Part shown: positions 36,983-47,899 of the stretch, one piece after another | How the letters are laid out: each line of letters starts with the position of its first letter | Numbering within the stretch: the stretch's first letter is position 1 | Assembly (NCBI GenBank): GCA_011523845.1 | Contig: WTFV01000126.1 | Coordinates: 26,680-90,679, forward strand | Direction of reading: 5' to 3' | Length of the DNA stretch: 64,000 nucleotides | DNA from: Acidobacteriota bacterium | GTDB taxonomy: Bacteria > Acidobacteriota > Vicinamibacteria > Vicinamibacterales > UBA8438 | Translations under genes and position numbers: made by a program | The notes under the pieces: generated by a model | Databases searched by the model: none | Seen by the model: the letters and a program-made list of their open reading frames with translations, nothing else | What the model was told of the DNA's origin: nothing

Positions 36983-37447
36983 ATGAAGGCGCGGCTGGTC
37001 AAACGGATCGAGGACGAGATTCAGGCGCTGGAGCGCGAGTTGACTCGCGAGTTGCCCAAGGAGATCCAGCGCGCGCGGGAACTGGGCGACCTGCGGGAGA
37101 ACGCCGAGTATCAGGCCGCCAAGGAACGGCAGCGCCTCGTCGAGGCCCGCATCGGCATGCTTCGAACCCGGTTGGGGGAGATCTCGCTGATGAACCTCGA
37201 CCGGCTCCCGCATGACCGGGCGGCGCTCGGATCGACGGTATTGCTGCGCGCGGCGGACGGCGGCGAGGTGACCTACGAGCTCGTGATGGCCGAGGATGCC
37301 GATCCCGCGAAGGGCTGGGTGTCGACGGCGTCTCCCATCGGGCGGGCCATCGTCGGTCGCGAGGAGGGCGACGAGATTGCCGTCAAGACCCCGAGCGGCG
37401 TCCGCGAGTTCGAGATCATCGAGCTGACGACGATCCACGAATCCTGA
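36983..37447 (+). CDS. greA: transcription elongation factor GreA
   Basis: A 154-residue Gre factor that restarts backtracked RNA polymerase by stimulating cleavage of the transcript end. The N-terminal coiled coil reads LVKRIEDEIQALERELTREL and includes LRENAEYQAAKERQRLVEAR near residue 38, with the acidic tip pair in the loop GDLRENAEY. The C-terminal FKBP-like domain includes YELVMAEDADPAKGWVST and SPIGRAIVGREEGDEI. Length matches the family. The gene is divergent from the methyltransferase and precedes a patatin-like gene by 14 nt. Confidence 0.93.
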   Translation: MKARLVKRIEDEIQALERELTRELPKEIQRARELGDLRENAEYQAAKERQRLVEARIGMLRTRLGEISLMNLDRLPHDRAALGSTVLLRAADGGEVTYELVMAEDADPAKGWVSTASPIGRAIVGREEGDEIAVKTPSGVREFEIIELTTIHES

Positions 37448-37461
37448 CCGCCAGCCTGTCC

Positions 37462-38934
37462 GTGGCTTCCACAGAAGCGGTTCGCCGGTATGTTCCACAG
37501 TTGCGGACGGCGCTCGTCTTGACCGGCACGGGCACGGCCGGCGCCTATCACGCCGGCGTCCTGCGCGCTCTGGTCGAAGCCGGCGTCAAGATCGATCTGG
37601 TGGCAGGCCGCGGGATCGGTGCGGTGGGCGCCATGTTCGCCGCCATCGACGGGGGATCCCGGTTGTGGGCGCAGAGCGGGCTGTGGCGCAGCCGCGGAGT
37701 GCGTCGCACGTACCGCTGGCGTCAGACGCTGCGCGGCGCCGCGTGGATGCTGGCCGTCGCGTTCGCGACGACCCTGCTCCCGGTGACGGCCCTCGCGCTC
37801 GCGGCGGTGGTCTTCCCCCTCGGTTACTTTCTGTCGCTCATCGGGATCGAGTTCGGCCCGGCGCTGGCGACCGCCTACGAGGGATTCCTCAGGGCCGTGT
37901 TCGCGCCCGCGCTTCTGCCTGTCTACCTGCCGCGGCTGGTGGTCGTGGCGGTCGCTTCGCTTCTGGCCCTGCTGGTGCTCGACGCCATCGAGCGCGCCCT
38001 GCGTCGGGGGACGCGCCGGATCGCGCGCGGCGGCCTCTGGTGGCGCCTGCTCGGCGCACCGATCGACCATGCACACGCCGTGGCCTGGTTCAGCGGCGGA
38101 CTCTGGCAGATCATGCACGGGTCGCGGATTCAGCGCCCGACCGACGCGGAGCTGGGAGAGCGATACGCGGAGCTGCTCGAGGAGAATCTGGGGCAACCGG
38201 GGTTCCGCGAGCTGCTGATGCTGGTTCACGACGTCGACGCGCGGCGCGACATCGTGTTCTCCCTGCTCGCCGAGCCGTACCGCAACGCGTTCGTGCAGGC
38301 GCCGGCCGGCGCGGACGGCGCTGCGCGGTCACTGGAGACCGTCGACCTGACGGACGCCGCCCGACGTCACGCGATGGATGCGTTCGGTGCGGCGCTGTGT
38401 CTTCCCGTCGCCACCGATCCGCGCCACATCACGTTCGGGTCCGACACCGCCTGGCGCGGAGAGACGCACCGGCTGTGCGATCGCCCCGAGAGCACGGCGC
38501 GACTGCTGGACGAGGTGGCGCAGGCCGGTGTCCAGCAGGTGATCCTGGTTTCGGCGCTGCCGCCGCCGGCCGGCCCTCACTCCCTGAGCGCGGCGCGCCG
38601 CGACATCCACGGACGAGCCGGGGAGTATCTGCTGGGTGTCGAACGCGTCTCCATCCAGGAAGCCATCGACACCCGGCGCGGCCGGTTCCAGTCCCTGTTC
38701 GAGGTCAGGCCCGCGCACAATCCGGTCGGGCCCTTCGACGTCGCGGGTTGCTACGACGAGCACTCCGACCGCACCCAGACGCTGGACGAGCTGGTCGACC
38801 GCGGCTACGAGGACGGCTTCCGCCAGTTCGTCGACGCGGTCCTCGGGGCCAGCGGCGAGCTCATCGAGGCGCCCCCCGCCGAGCGGTCGGCGCCGGAGGA
38901 TTCGTTCTCGGCGCGGCTGGCGAGCCCGGACTGA
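37462..38934 (+). CDS. patatin-like membrane protein lacking the catalytic serine
   Basis: A 490-residue protein with a patatin-type opening: TALVLTGTGTAGAYHAGVLR holds the oxyanion Gly-rich loop, and VAGRGIGAVGAMFAAIDGG is where the nucleophile elbow GxSxG should be. Here the Ser is replaced by Gly (GRGIG), so classical phospholipase activity is doubtful. Two or three long hydrophobic segments follow (MLAVAFATTLLPVTALALAA, LVVVAVASLLALLVLDA), which places it in the inner membrane. The C-terminal half, including FDVAGCYDEHSDRTQTLDEL, keeps the region where the patatin Asp lies. The start is GTG, 14 nt after greA, suggesting cotranscription. It may be a pseudoenzyme or use another residue. Confidence 0.65.
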   Translation: MASTEAVRRYVPQLRTALVLTGTGTAGAYHAGVLRALVEAGVKIDLVAGRGIGAVGAMFAAIDGGSRLWAQSGLWRSRGVRRTYRWRQTLRGAAWMLAVAFATTLLPVTALALAAVVFPLGYFLSLIGIEFGPALATAYEGFLRAVFAPALLPVYLPRLVVVAVASLLALLVLDAIERALRRGTRRIARGGLWWRLLGAPIDHAHAVAWFSGGLWQIMHGSRIQRPTDAELGERYAELLEENLGQPGFRELLMLVHDVDARRDIVFSLLAEPYRNAFVQAPAGADGAARSLETVDLTDAARRHAMDAFGAALCLPVATDPRHITFGSDTAWRGETHRLCDRPESTARLLDEVAQAGVQQVILVSALPPPAGPHSLSAARRDIHGRAGEYLLGVERVSIQEAIDTRRGRFQSLFEVRPAHNPVGPFDVAGCYDEHSDRTQTLDELVDRGYEDGFRQFVDAVLGASGELIEAPPAERSAPEDSFSARLASPD

Positions 38935-38939
38935 AGCGG

Positions 38940-40403
38940 TCAGGATCCGTGTGAACGCACTCTCGCGGGGGTGTGCGCTTGCCGGCCCGCGGTGCGCCGC
39001 TCGCCGCTCTGCGGCTCGCGCAGGAACTGGGCGGCGAGGTCGGCGAGTCTGGTCGCGATGTCGGAGTCCCCGGCCGAGGTGAACTTCACCCGGAACGCCT
39101 CCAGCGGGACCACCGCCTTGGCCATGGCGCGGTGGCCGCCGGCGCTGCCGATGTCGTTGAACCACCGCTTGACGAACTCGCCGGCGTTGCGCGAGTAGCC
39201 GAGGTTGCGGACCGAGACGACCAGACGGTCGCCGACGATCCCCGACACCACCGACCACTTGACGTCCTCGAGCTGCAGGAGGAAATCGGCCACGTACGGT
39301 ACCAGGTCCTCGCGCGGCGCTTCCCCGATGTGAGCGGCGAAGACCTGATCGCGCATCCGGCCCGACTGCACCCCTTGCGTCACGTGCCGCAGCCGTTCCA
39401 GCGTGATCTCGGAGCCTTCCATCTTGCGCACCAGGGCCGGGTCGGCGAGCGGATAGAGATAGGTGAAGGCCTCCAGGTCGCTGCGGTTCGTCTGCCGGGA
39501 CAGAAACAGGGTGTCCGACTTGATGGCGTAGAGCATCGCGGTGGCGATGCGTTCCGAGATGTTCACGTCGGTGGCCCGCAGGTGCTCGGTGAGGATGGTT
39601 GCGGTCGAGCCGTAGTCCGGGCGGATGTCCTTGAAGGTGGTGGTGTAGCCGGTGCGCTCCGGGTGGTGGTCGACGACGAGGTCGACGCGGGAGAGGAGAC
39701 CGCCGAAGTAGTGCGGCTGGACGTCGACGGTGGCGATGCGGTCGAACTCGCCGAGCGATTCCGCCGTCAGGGCCTGGACCTGGATGTCGAGCAGGTTCGC
39801 CATCCGCAAGTTCTCGGGCCGGGTGATCCCGTGGAACGCGCCGATGATGGCGGTTGCCTTCGTGCGGTGGAGCAGGGCGCGCAGGGCGAGGCCGCTGGCC
39901 AGCGCGTCCGGATCGGGGTCGTGGTGCAGGAGAATCAGCACGCGGTCGGCGTCGGCGAAGTAGCGCTGGTACTGCTGCACCCGCGAGCGCGTCAGTGCGC
40001 GGCCGAGCGCGCCGAGCAGCGACCCCTTGAGCAGGTCGCCGAGGCTCAGCGCACTGACTTCGGGGAACGCATCGGAGCAGTCGTCGGATCGCTTCGAACG
40101 GCGGTCGCCCACGTCGAGCAGGTAGGTCAGCACGGCGCCGGCGTCGGCCAGCGCTTCCAGCGTTCGGCGCGCGCTCCGGCGGCCGCTGTCCTCGACGATG
40201 ACGCACGTGGCCGGCGTCACGTCCATCCGCAGATAGGTGTCGATGCGCCGCGGGTCGCCGCATCGGGCGGGGATGCCGGCGTCGTGGAGGCGACGCGCGA
40301 GAGCGCGATCTTCGACCAGGAACTCGACGTCGAGAGCCGGCACGAGCGCCTGGTGCAGCGTCCTGACGACCAGGGCATCCTGGCAGACGGCCACGCACCT
40401 CAT
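38940..40403 (-). CDS. DHH/DHHA1-family phosphoesterase with N-terminal nucleotide-binding-like domain
   Basis: A 487-residue protein related to NrnA/RecJ phosphoesterases, which degrade short oligonucleotides or cyclic-dinucleotide products using manganese. The first ~100 residues resemble a TrkA-N/RCK-like fold (VCQDALVVRTLHQALVP, PATCVIVEDSG). Then come ILLHHDPDPDALASGLALR near residue 158 and the defining VVDHHPERTGY near 240, and a DHHA1 domain with GSAGGHRAMAKAVVP near 435. TATAAT lies 11 nt before the ATG, so any leader is very short. Divergent from the von Willebrand A gene, with a hairpin repeat between. Confidence 0.86.
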   Translation of the reverse strand: MRCVAVCQDALVVRTLHQALVPALDVEFLVEDRALARRLHDAGIPARCGDPRRIDTYLRMDVTPATCVIVEDSGRRSARRTLEALADAGAVLTYLLDVGDRRSKRSDDCSDAFPEVSALSLGDLLKGSLLGALGRALTRSRVQQYQRYFADADRVLILLHHDPDPDALASGLALRALLHRTKATAIIGAFHGITRPENLRMANLLDIQVQALTAESLGEFDRIATVDVQPHYFGGLLSRVDLVVDHHPERTGYTTTFKDIRPDYGSTATILTEHLRATDVNISERIATAMLYAIKSDTLFLSRQTNRSDLEAFTYLYPLADPALVRKMEGSEITLERLRHVTQGVQSGRMRDQVFAAHIGEAPREDLVPYVADFLLQLEDVKWSVVSGIVGDRLVVSVRNLGYSRNAGEFVKRWFNDIGSAGGHRAMAKAVVPLEAFRVKFTSAGDSDIATRLADLAAQFLREPQSGERRTAGRQAHTPARVRSHGS

Positions 40404-40427
40404 GGCAGCGTTCGATTATATGCCGGC

Positions 40428-40482
40428 CAGGAGCTTGCGCCGTAGAACGCCACGAAAGTGAGTGCTGCGGCGCAGGCTCCTG
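40428..40482. repeat. hairpin repeat between divergent genes
   Basis: CAGGAGCTTGCGCCG (40428-40442) pairs with CGGCGCAGGCTCCTG (40468-40482), 14 Watson-Crick pairs and one G-T, with a 25-nt loop. Same family as 1762-1806 and related to the units at 5713 and 7045. Confidence 0.7.
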
Positions 40483-40569
40483 GGGCGGGGGATGGGCCGA
40501 GACGCCGAGCCAGCGAGGCGTTTCGGGGGCGCTATCGGCTCTGGAGGGTGTCTTCGTTGCCCGATGCGG

Positions 40570-40575
40570 TATCAT
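40570..40575 (+). promoter_or_regulatory. -10 box of the von Willebrand A gene, leaderless type
   Basis: TATCAT ends 7 nt before the ATG at 40583 and no ribosome binding site intervenes. The message would begin at or near the start codon. Confidence 0.4.
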
Positions 40576-40582
40576 CGCGGCC

Positions 40583-41542
40583 ATGAGATGGCAGGGGACG
40601 GCGGGCCTCCTCGCAATAGCCGTGGCCGCTCTGTTCCCGGCGACGGTTGCGCTGCACGCGCAGCAGGCGGTGTTCACCAGCCGCATCGACCTGGTGCACG
40701 TCGGGGTCACCGTGCTGGATCGCGACGGCAATCTCGTGACCGACCTGACGCGCGACGACTTCGAGGTGCTCGAGGACGGCCGCCCGCAGCAGGTGCGCTA
40801 TTTCTCCGTCGGCCTGGCGAGCGACGCCGAGGACATCCCGCTGCACCTGGGGCTGCTGCTCGACATGAGCAGCAGCATGGAGCGCAACGACCGCTTCCAG
40901 AAGGCCGCCGCGATCCGGTTCCTGAACACGCTGACCTACGCGGCCGACATGACGCTGGTCGACTTCGATACCGAGGTGCGGGTGGGCCGCTACGGCCAGG
41001 AGGATTTCGGCCGCCTGATCGAGCGCATCCGGGGCCGGCGGCCGGAGGGCTACACCGCCCTCTACGATGCGCTCGGCGTCTACCTGGACGGCGCCTTCGA
41101 GCAGGACGGGCGCAAGGTGCTGGTCCTCTACACGGACGGCGAGGATACGCGCAGCCGCCTGTCGATCCGTGACGCGCGGTACCTGCTGCGGGCTTCCGAC
41201 GTGACCGTCTACGCCATCGGCTTCCAGGCGGACCTGCGTTCGCGCGCACGGCAGCGGCAACGGATGCGCCTGGGGCAGTTGACCGGGATCACGGGGGGCG
41301 CAGCCTACTTTCCCCGTTCCCTCGACGCCCTCGAGGAGATTTACACCTCCATCGTGGACGAGCTGGACGCGCGGTACTCGCTCGGCTACGTCTCGACCAA
41401 CACGCGGCGGGACGGTACCTGGCGCGAGCTGGAGGTGCGTCTCCGCTCCGACCGCGCCGAGCTCCGCGATGCGAGGCTGCGCGTTCGCGAGGGGTACTAC
41501 GCGATCTGGAACGAGGCCGAGGCTTCCTCCGACCCACGGTAG
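40583..41542 (+). CDS. secreted von Willebrand factor A protein, acidobacterial VWFA-related type
   Basis: A 319-residue exported protein (signal [20 protein letters not shown]). Residues 30-75 form a short beta domain ([36 protein letters not shown]) typical of the VWFA-related family first described in Acidobacteria. The VWA domain follows: MIDAS motif [13 protein letters not shown] near residue 93, [12 protein letters not shown] near 132, TALYDALG, and [11 protein letters not shown] near 184. It would bind a divalent metal and a protein partner outside the inner membrane. This gene supports the taxonomic guess. TATCAT lies 7 nt before the ATG, suggesting a leaderless message. Confidence 0.88.
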   Translation: MRWQGTAGLLAIAVAALFPATVALHAQQAVFTSRIDLVHVGVTVLDRDGNLVTDLTRDDFEVLEDGRPQQVRYFSVGLASDAEDIPLHLGLLLDMSSSMERNDRFQKAAAIRFLNTLTYAADMTLVDFDTEVRVGRYGQEDFGRLIERIRGRRPEGYTALYDALGVYLDGAFEQDGRKVLVLYTDGEDTRSRLSIRDARYLLRASDVTVYAIGFQADLRSRARQRQRMRLGQLTGITGGAAYFPRSLDALEEIYTSIVDELDARYSLGYVSTNTRRDGTWRELEVRLRSDRAELRDARLRVREGYYAIWNEAEASSDPR

Positions 41543-41682
41543 TCCATCCCCCCGGGGGGGGTCCGCTGTCAGTCCGCTGTCCGTTCTGCAAGGTCGCCTC
41601 GCTCTCGGCGAGCGGATTCGCCCGGCCTCCTCCGCCCGCGTGGTACGATGCCTGATTGGCTGCCCGGCAGCCGCGCTCACCG

Positions 41683-43695
<2,013 letters not shown>

Positions 43696-43891
43696 TGTGA
43701 GAAGATGGGGCAGGTCCAGGTGGCGGCGAGGTGCGGGACAGGGCCTCGCGAGAGGACGCCGAACCGGAATCCGGCGGGCGTGCGGCGCCGGTTGGCGGAG
43801 GGCGAAATCGGCCGTTGACGGCGGCCGTTCCCGGTGGTAGAACGTGTGATGCGGGCGGGGCCGATTCCGCGCCGTCGAAGGGGGATTCACC

Positions 43892-44380
43892 ATGCCGAAT
43901 CTGGAGATCTTCAGAAGAGTCGCCGTCGTCGTCGCGCTGGCGGCGGTCGCGCTGGCGGGGCCGGCGCAGGCCCAGGAGTCGGAGTCCGCGCCCCTCGCCA
44001 CGGAGTTGGCGGAGCTGCTCGGGGCCGCGGGGTTGGGCGCCATCGCGGCGCGGGACACGGCGGACGAGGACCGCTTCGTGGCCGCGCTCTCGTTTCCCGG
44101 GTCGCTCCTCGTCGTGTCGGCGCGCTACGAGGTGCCGCTGTACGTGGAGCAGAAGATAGCCGACGGGGAGTATCGCGAGGTCTACATCGATCTGAACGCG
44201 GCTTCGATTCCGCAGACGAAGGTGCTGATCACCGACACCGGGGCCGACGGACTGGCCAGCGGCGACGACTCGGCGGACATGGTGGACACCGGGTCGGGTC
44301 CCGCCCGCTACGACGGCGAGGGGGATGCCGACGCGCAGTACGCGCGGATGTTGCGGGCGCTGATTGCGGAAGCGCGCTGA
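43892..44380 (+). CDS. secreted protein of unknown function
   Basis: A 162-residue exported protein (signal RRVAVVVALAAVALAGPAQA-Q). The mature part has a helix (LATELAELLGAAGLGAIAAR) then beta-rich text (SFPGSLLVVSARYEVPLYVE, YREVYIDLNAASIPQTKVLI) and an acidic tail (DGLASGDDSADMVDTGSGPA). I do not recognise the family. GAAGGGGG precedes the start. It lies between uvrB and tRNA-Val. Confidence 0.6.
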   Translation: MPNLEIFRRVAVVVALAAVALAGPAQAQESESAPLATELAELLGAAGLGAIAARDTADEDRFVAALSFPGSLLVVSARYEVPLYVEQKIADGEYREVYIDLNAASIPQTKVLITDTGADGLASGDDSADMVDTGSGPARYDGEGDADAQYARMLRALIAEAR

Positions 44381-44387
44381 GTCGGGA

Positions 44388-44416
44388 GTCTGCGCCGCAG
44401 GGGCGCCGGCGCAGAC
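44388..44416. terminator. stem-loop just after a secreted-protein gene
   Basis: GTCTGCGCC (44388-44396) pairs perfectly with GGCGCAGAC (44408-44416) 8 nt after the stop codon. It shares the CTGCGCC core with the dispersed hairpin family. No T-run follows. Confidence 0.45.
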
Positions 44417-44482
44417 GCCGCCGGGTTGCGCCAACTGGCGGTCGACGGTCTCTTGCGGTACACTCGCGTCTGAATCGAGATC

Positions 44483-44557
44483 GGGCGCTTGGCTCAGTGG
44501 TAGAGCATCGCCTTCACACGGCGGGGGTCAGTGGTTCGAATCCACTAGCGCCCACCA
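44483..44557 (+). tRNA. tRNA-Val, anticodon CAC
   Basis: A 75-nt cloverleaf. Acceptor arms GGGCGCT and AGCGCCC pair fully, discriminator A and an encoded CCA follow. The D-arm is GGCTCAGTGGTAGAGC, the anticodon loop TTCACAC gives CAC at positions 34-36, read as Val (codon GUG), and the T-arm contains GGTTCGAATCC. It stands alone with no other tRNA nearby. Confidence 0.95.
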
Positions 44558-44722
44558 CTTCCAGCCGCCGGCTGGCAGCGGTTCCCGGACACTACCCTCG
44601 ACGGATCGCACTCGCCGCCCCGCGCGAATTGCGTGACCCGCGGCGCGGTCGCCGGCGTTTCGCTTTCGCGCGGTCCGTTCCGAAGCACGCATGTACGTGG
44701 CCGGAAGTCCGTATGCGGGCTC

Positions 44723-45568
44723 CTACAGCGGGGAATCGGGCAGCCGCCGCTCCCCCGGTCCGTCGTAGACGTGCTTGGACGGATCGATGGGGCGCATGGC
44801 ATCCTGGCGTCGACGCTCCTCGATGGCGTGCGTCACCAGCCCGGGCACGCGCGAGATGGTGAAGAGCATCGTGGCGGTCTCCGCGTCCAGGCCGAGATCG
44901 CCGGCCACGGCGGCGATGGCGCCGTCGGCGTTCAGCGACATCCTCGGCTCGCCGGCGGCTGCCTGTCGCTCCCCCAGTTCCTGCTCGACGGCGCGCGCGA
45001 GTTGCGTGTGCCCGCCCTCGAGCTCCAGCTCGAAGGCCAACTGCATCAGGCGGACCGCGCGCGGATCGCGGCGATGCCGGCGGTGTCCGAAGCCCGGGGG
45101 GATCCGTCCGCTGTCGCTCCGTTGATCCAGCAACCGGCGTGCGGCGTCGTCGTACGATACCCAGTCGCCGACGAGCGCGAGGCCGTCGTCGAGGAACCGC
45201 ATGCAACCCTCGATGCTGCCGCCGCCGCCGAGGGGAGAGCCCAGGGCCAGGATGCCGGCTGCCGCCGCGGCTCGCAGGGGGGCGCCGGTGCCCGCGACGT
45301 GCCGGGCGGCCAGCGTGGAGGGAGGCGTGGCGCCGTGATCGAGGGATGCCACGAGCAGGGCGTCCATGACGCGGCTCACGGTCGGAGACGCGAGCTCGCC
45401 GGTGATCAGCAGATAGATGGCGTCGGCGAACGACAGCCGCCCCATCAACTCGTCGAGGAGATAGCCGCGCACCAGGATCTTGTCGGGCTCGACACGGGTG
45501 ATGGCCGTCGGCCAGCGATCGGACGAAGGCTGGCCGGGCGGCGTGGCGTTTGGCGGCGAACTGGGCAT
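44723..45568 (-). CDS. citrate synthase/citryl-CoA lyase-like protein
   Basis: A 281-residue member of the citrate synthase fold, shorter than classical citrate synthases (about 400) and close in length to citryl-CoA lyases. The N-terminus TAITRVEPDKILVRGYLLDE and LSFADAIYLLITGELASPTV is typical; GFGHRRHRRDPRAVRLM near residue 155 keeps the His/Arg pair before DPRA. At the place of the first active-site His (usually HGGA) the sequence reads ALGSPLGGGGSIEGCMRFLDDG, without a His. Activity may therefore differ from citrate formation. The next gene upstream on this strand is hpt, 18 nt away. Confidence 0.75.
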   Translation of the reverse strand: MPSSPPNATPPGQPSSDRWPTAITRVEPDKILVRGYLLDELMGRLSFADAIYLLITGELASPTVSRVMDALLVASLDHGATPPSTLAARHVAGTGAPLRAAAAAGILALGSPLGGGGSIEGCMRFLDDGLALVGDWVSYDDAARRLLDQRSDSGRIPPGFGHRRHRRDPRAVRLMQLAFELELEGGHTQLARAVEQELGERQAAAGEPRMSLNADGAIAAVAGDLGLDAETATMLFTISRVPGLVTHAIEERRRQDAMRPIDPSKHVYDGPGERRLPDSPL

Positions 45569-45586
45569 GGAGTGTCTCGCTTCGGG

Positions 45587-46108
45587 CTATGATGGCGGCG
45601 CAACGACCCCCAGGTAGGGGAGGTTGCGGTGCGCCTCGTCGCAATCGAGGCCGTACCCGACTACGAACTCGTCCGGGATTCTGAAGCCGACCAGGTCGAC
45701 GGGGACCGTCACCCGCCGGCGTCCGGGTTTGTCCAGCAACACGACCGTGCTGAGGCTTCCGGGTCGGGCGGCCAGCAGGTGCCGGCGCAGTGCCTGCAGG
45801 GTGAGTCCCGTGTCCACGATGTCCTCCACGATGACCACGTGCCGGTCCCGGAGGTCGGTGCCGGGACCGTGAACGATTCTCGGAGATCCCGAGGTCGTCG
45901 TCGCCGATCCGTAGCTCGTCATCCGGACGAAGTCGATGGTGACCGGGCGCGTCATCGCCCTGACGAGGTCGGCGAGGAACATGAAGCCGCCGTTCAGCAC
46001 CGCCACGAAGTGCGGCGTGTCGTCCGCCGGAAACCGCGTTGCGAGGCTGGTGGCCAGCTCGACGACACGAGCGCGGATCTGCTCGGCGGTATAGAGAGTT
46101 CTGGGCAT
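45587..46108 (-). CDS. hpt: hypoxanthine phosphoribosyltransferase
   Basis: A 173-residue purine salvage enzyme converting hypoxanthine or guanine and PRPP to the nucleotide. The PRPP-binding loop VIVEDIVDTGLTLQALRRHL is near residue 95, the flexible loop carries FVRMTSYGSATTTSG near 60, FVAVLNGGFMFLADLVRAM near 35 provides the first loop, and VDLVGFRIPDEFVVGYGLD near 140 the base-binding part. The ATG at 46108 matches the family N-terminus (MPRTLYTAEQIRARV). It is divergent from the DUF3179 gene and precedes the citrate synthase-like gene. Confidence 0.93.
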   Translation of the reverse strand: MPRTLYTAEQIRARVVELATSLATRFPADDTPHFVAVLNGGFMFLADLVRAMTRPVTIDFVRMTSYGSATTTSGSPRIVHGPGTDLRDRHVVIVEDIVDTGLTLQALRRHLLAARPGSLSTVVLLDKPGRRRVTVPVDLVGFRIPDEFVVGYGLDCDEAHRNLPYLGVVAPPS

Positions 46109-46174
46109 CGTCGACATGATGGGAACGATGCAGGCGAGCGTACTACATCGGAACCGCGGGCCGGGATGGAAGCC

Positions 46175-46283
46175 CCCGCCGGCTCTCCGGAGCAGCGGCG
46201 GGAGTCGAAGGACGGAAGCGGCCCGCGGGCAGGCCTTTCTGGCGCAGCCCGCCGGCTCTCCGGAGCGGCGGGGGGAGTCGAAG
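46175..46283. repeat. pair of 36-nt direct repeats, 73 nt apart
   Basis: Nearly identical 36-nt segments at 46175-46210 and 46248-46283, both beginning CCCGCCGGCTCTCCGGAGC and ending GAGTCGAAG. Each contains the inverted repeat GCTCTCCGGAGC. The second copy ends 9 nt before the DUF3179 start, so they occupy its promoter and leader region. Confidence 0.75.
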
Positions 46284-46292
46284 GGGGTGGTC

Positions 46293-47774
46293 ATGAGGCG
46301 AGGGGGAATCGCGGCCGCGGTCGTCGTGTTCGGGCTCGGCGCGAACGCAGCGGGGTGGGCGCAACCGGCCGCCGTCGGCGGGCATCCCGACATCCGGCTC
46401 TTCTTCCAGGCAGCCCACGAGGACGGCGACGTCGCGGATCCGGCGCTGGAGCAGATCCGCGCCCGCTGGCGGAACGGGTACGCGGGGATCATCTGGGACA
46501 TCGCACGGTTCATGCGCCCGCCGAGCCGTCCGGCGCTGCGGCCTCCGAACCTCGGCGGGGATCCGACCCGGCCGGGCGCCGGCAACCGCCTGCAATGGAC
46601 GGAGCCGGAGCACCCGAGCACTCGGGTGTGGCGGCGGTTGATGCGGTTCCTCGAGCGGCAGACGGGGCAACGCTTCCGCGGCGACATTCTGCGAGCGCAC
46701 CAGTGGATCTGGGATCAGCCCTACGATCCGCATCCGGACTATGCCTTCTTCAAGGGGCAGTGGTACGCGCAGCTCGATCCCGGTTTTGCGGACTTCTTTC
46801 CGCGCCGGGCATTCTCGACGATCCGGCTGGACGAGATCGACTGGGGCGGGGTGGACGTCAACGGCATCCCGCCGCTGGAGTACCCCGAGCACGTGGCGGC
46901 CGACGAGGCCGACTACCTCGAAGACGACCATGTCGTGTTCGGAGTCGCGGCCGGCGGGGAGACCCGCGCCTATCCGAAGCGGATTCTGGCATGGCACGAG
47001 ATGGCGCTCGACCGGCTGGGCGGCGTCGAGCTGACCATCGTTTACTGCACGCTGTGCGGCACCGTCATTCCCTACGAGAGCGTCGTCGAAGGCGCGCACA
47101 TCCGGTTCGGGACCAGCGGTCTGCTGTACCGCTCGAACAAGCTGATGTTCGACCACGGCACACGCAGCCTCTGGAATACCTTCGAGGGCGTCCCGGTGGT
47201 CGGCGCGCTCGTCGGCGCCGGCCTGCGGCTGACCCACCGGTCGGTCGTCACCACCACCTGGGGCGAGTGGCGCCGCATGCACCCGGAGACGACCGTGCTC
47301 TCGCTCGACACGGGGCACGAGCGCGACTACGGCGAGGGGGTGGCCTACCGGGCCTATTTCGCGACCGACGACCTGATGTTCGACGTCCCGGAGCGCGACG
47401 ACCGGCTGGACAACAAGGACGAGGTGCTCGTCATGCTCCTGGAGGACGCCCGGGGCGAGCGGCGGCCGCTGGCGATCGCGGCGGAGTTCCTCGAGGACAA
47501 TCGCCTTCACCTGGAGGTGCATGCGGGCCGCCGGCTGCTCGTGGTGACGAGCCGCGAGGGCGCCAACCGGGTCTACGACCCCGGCTCGACCACGTTCGAA
47601 AGGCTCGTCGGCGACCTCGTCGTCCTCGACGCGGAGGGGGGGCGCTGGCAGGTGACGGAGGAAGCGCTCGTCAGCACCTCGGATCCGGCGCGCCGGGCGC
47701 CCCGCGTCGCGGCCCAGCGCGCGTTCTGGTTCGGGTGGCGCTCGCAGTTCCCGGCGACGCGTCTGGTCCGTTGA
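46293..47774 (+). CDS. secreted DUF3179-domain protein
   Basis: A 493-residue exported protein (signal IAAAVVVFGLGANAAGWA-Q). The C-terminal two thirds match DUF3179: VVFGVAAGGETRAYPKRILA near residue 211, VELTIVYCTLCGTVIPYES near 246 with its CxxC pair, FGTSGLLYRSNKLMFDHGT near 275 and TTTWGEWRRMHPETTVLSLD near 327. The family is common in marine Bacteria and Archaea and its function is unknown; the CxxC suggests metal or redox chemistry. The ATG at 46293 follows AAGGGGGTGG and begins the signal peptide; the open frame upstream is leader sequence with repeats. Confidence 0.85.
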   Translation: MRRGGIAAAVVVFGLGANAAGWAQPAAVGGHPDIRLFFQAAHEDGDVADPALEQIRARWRNGYAGIIWDIARFMRPPSRPALRPPNLGGDPTRPGAGNRLQWTEPEHPSTRVWRRLMRFLERQTGQRFRGDILRAHQWIWDQPYDPHPDYAFFKGQWYAQLDPGFADFFPRRAFSTIRLDEIDWGGVDVNGIPPLEYPEHVAADEADYLEDDHVVFGVAAGGETRAYPKRILAWHEMALDRLGGVELTIVYCTLCGTVIPYESVVEGAHIRFGTSGLLYRSNKLMFDHGTRSLWNTFEGVPVVGALVGAGLRLTHRSVVTTTWGEWRRMHPETTVLSLDTGHERDYGEGVAYRAYFATDDLMFDVPERDDRLDNKDEVLVMLLEDARGERRPLAIAAEFLEDNRLHLEVHAGRRLLVVTSREGANRVYDPGSTTFERLVGDLVVLDAEGGRWQVTEEALVSTSDPARRAPRVAAQRAFWFGWRSQFPATRLVR

Positions 47775-47877
47775 GGCGCGCCGGTTCCGCCGCCGCCGGT
47801 CGCGGGTATAGTGCACACGTGTAGTCGCAGGCCCATCTGCAGTTGAGGCGCGCCGGTTCCGCCGCCGCCGGTCGCGG
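47771..47877. repeat. pair of 35-nt direct repeats, 72 nt apart
   Basis: Identical 35-nt segments at 47771-47805 and 47843-47877 (TTGAGGCGCGCCGGTTCCGC and onward). The first copy includes the stop codon of the DUF3179 gene. CCGG arms within the unit could pair. Confidence 0.8.
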
Positions 47878-47899
47878 CGTCTGCCGCAGGGCGGGCCGC

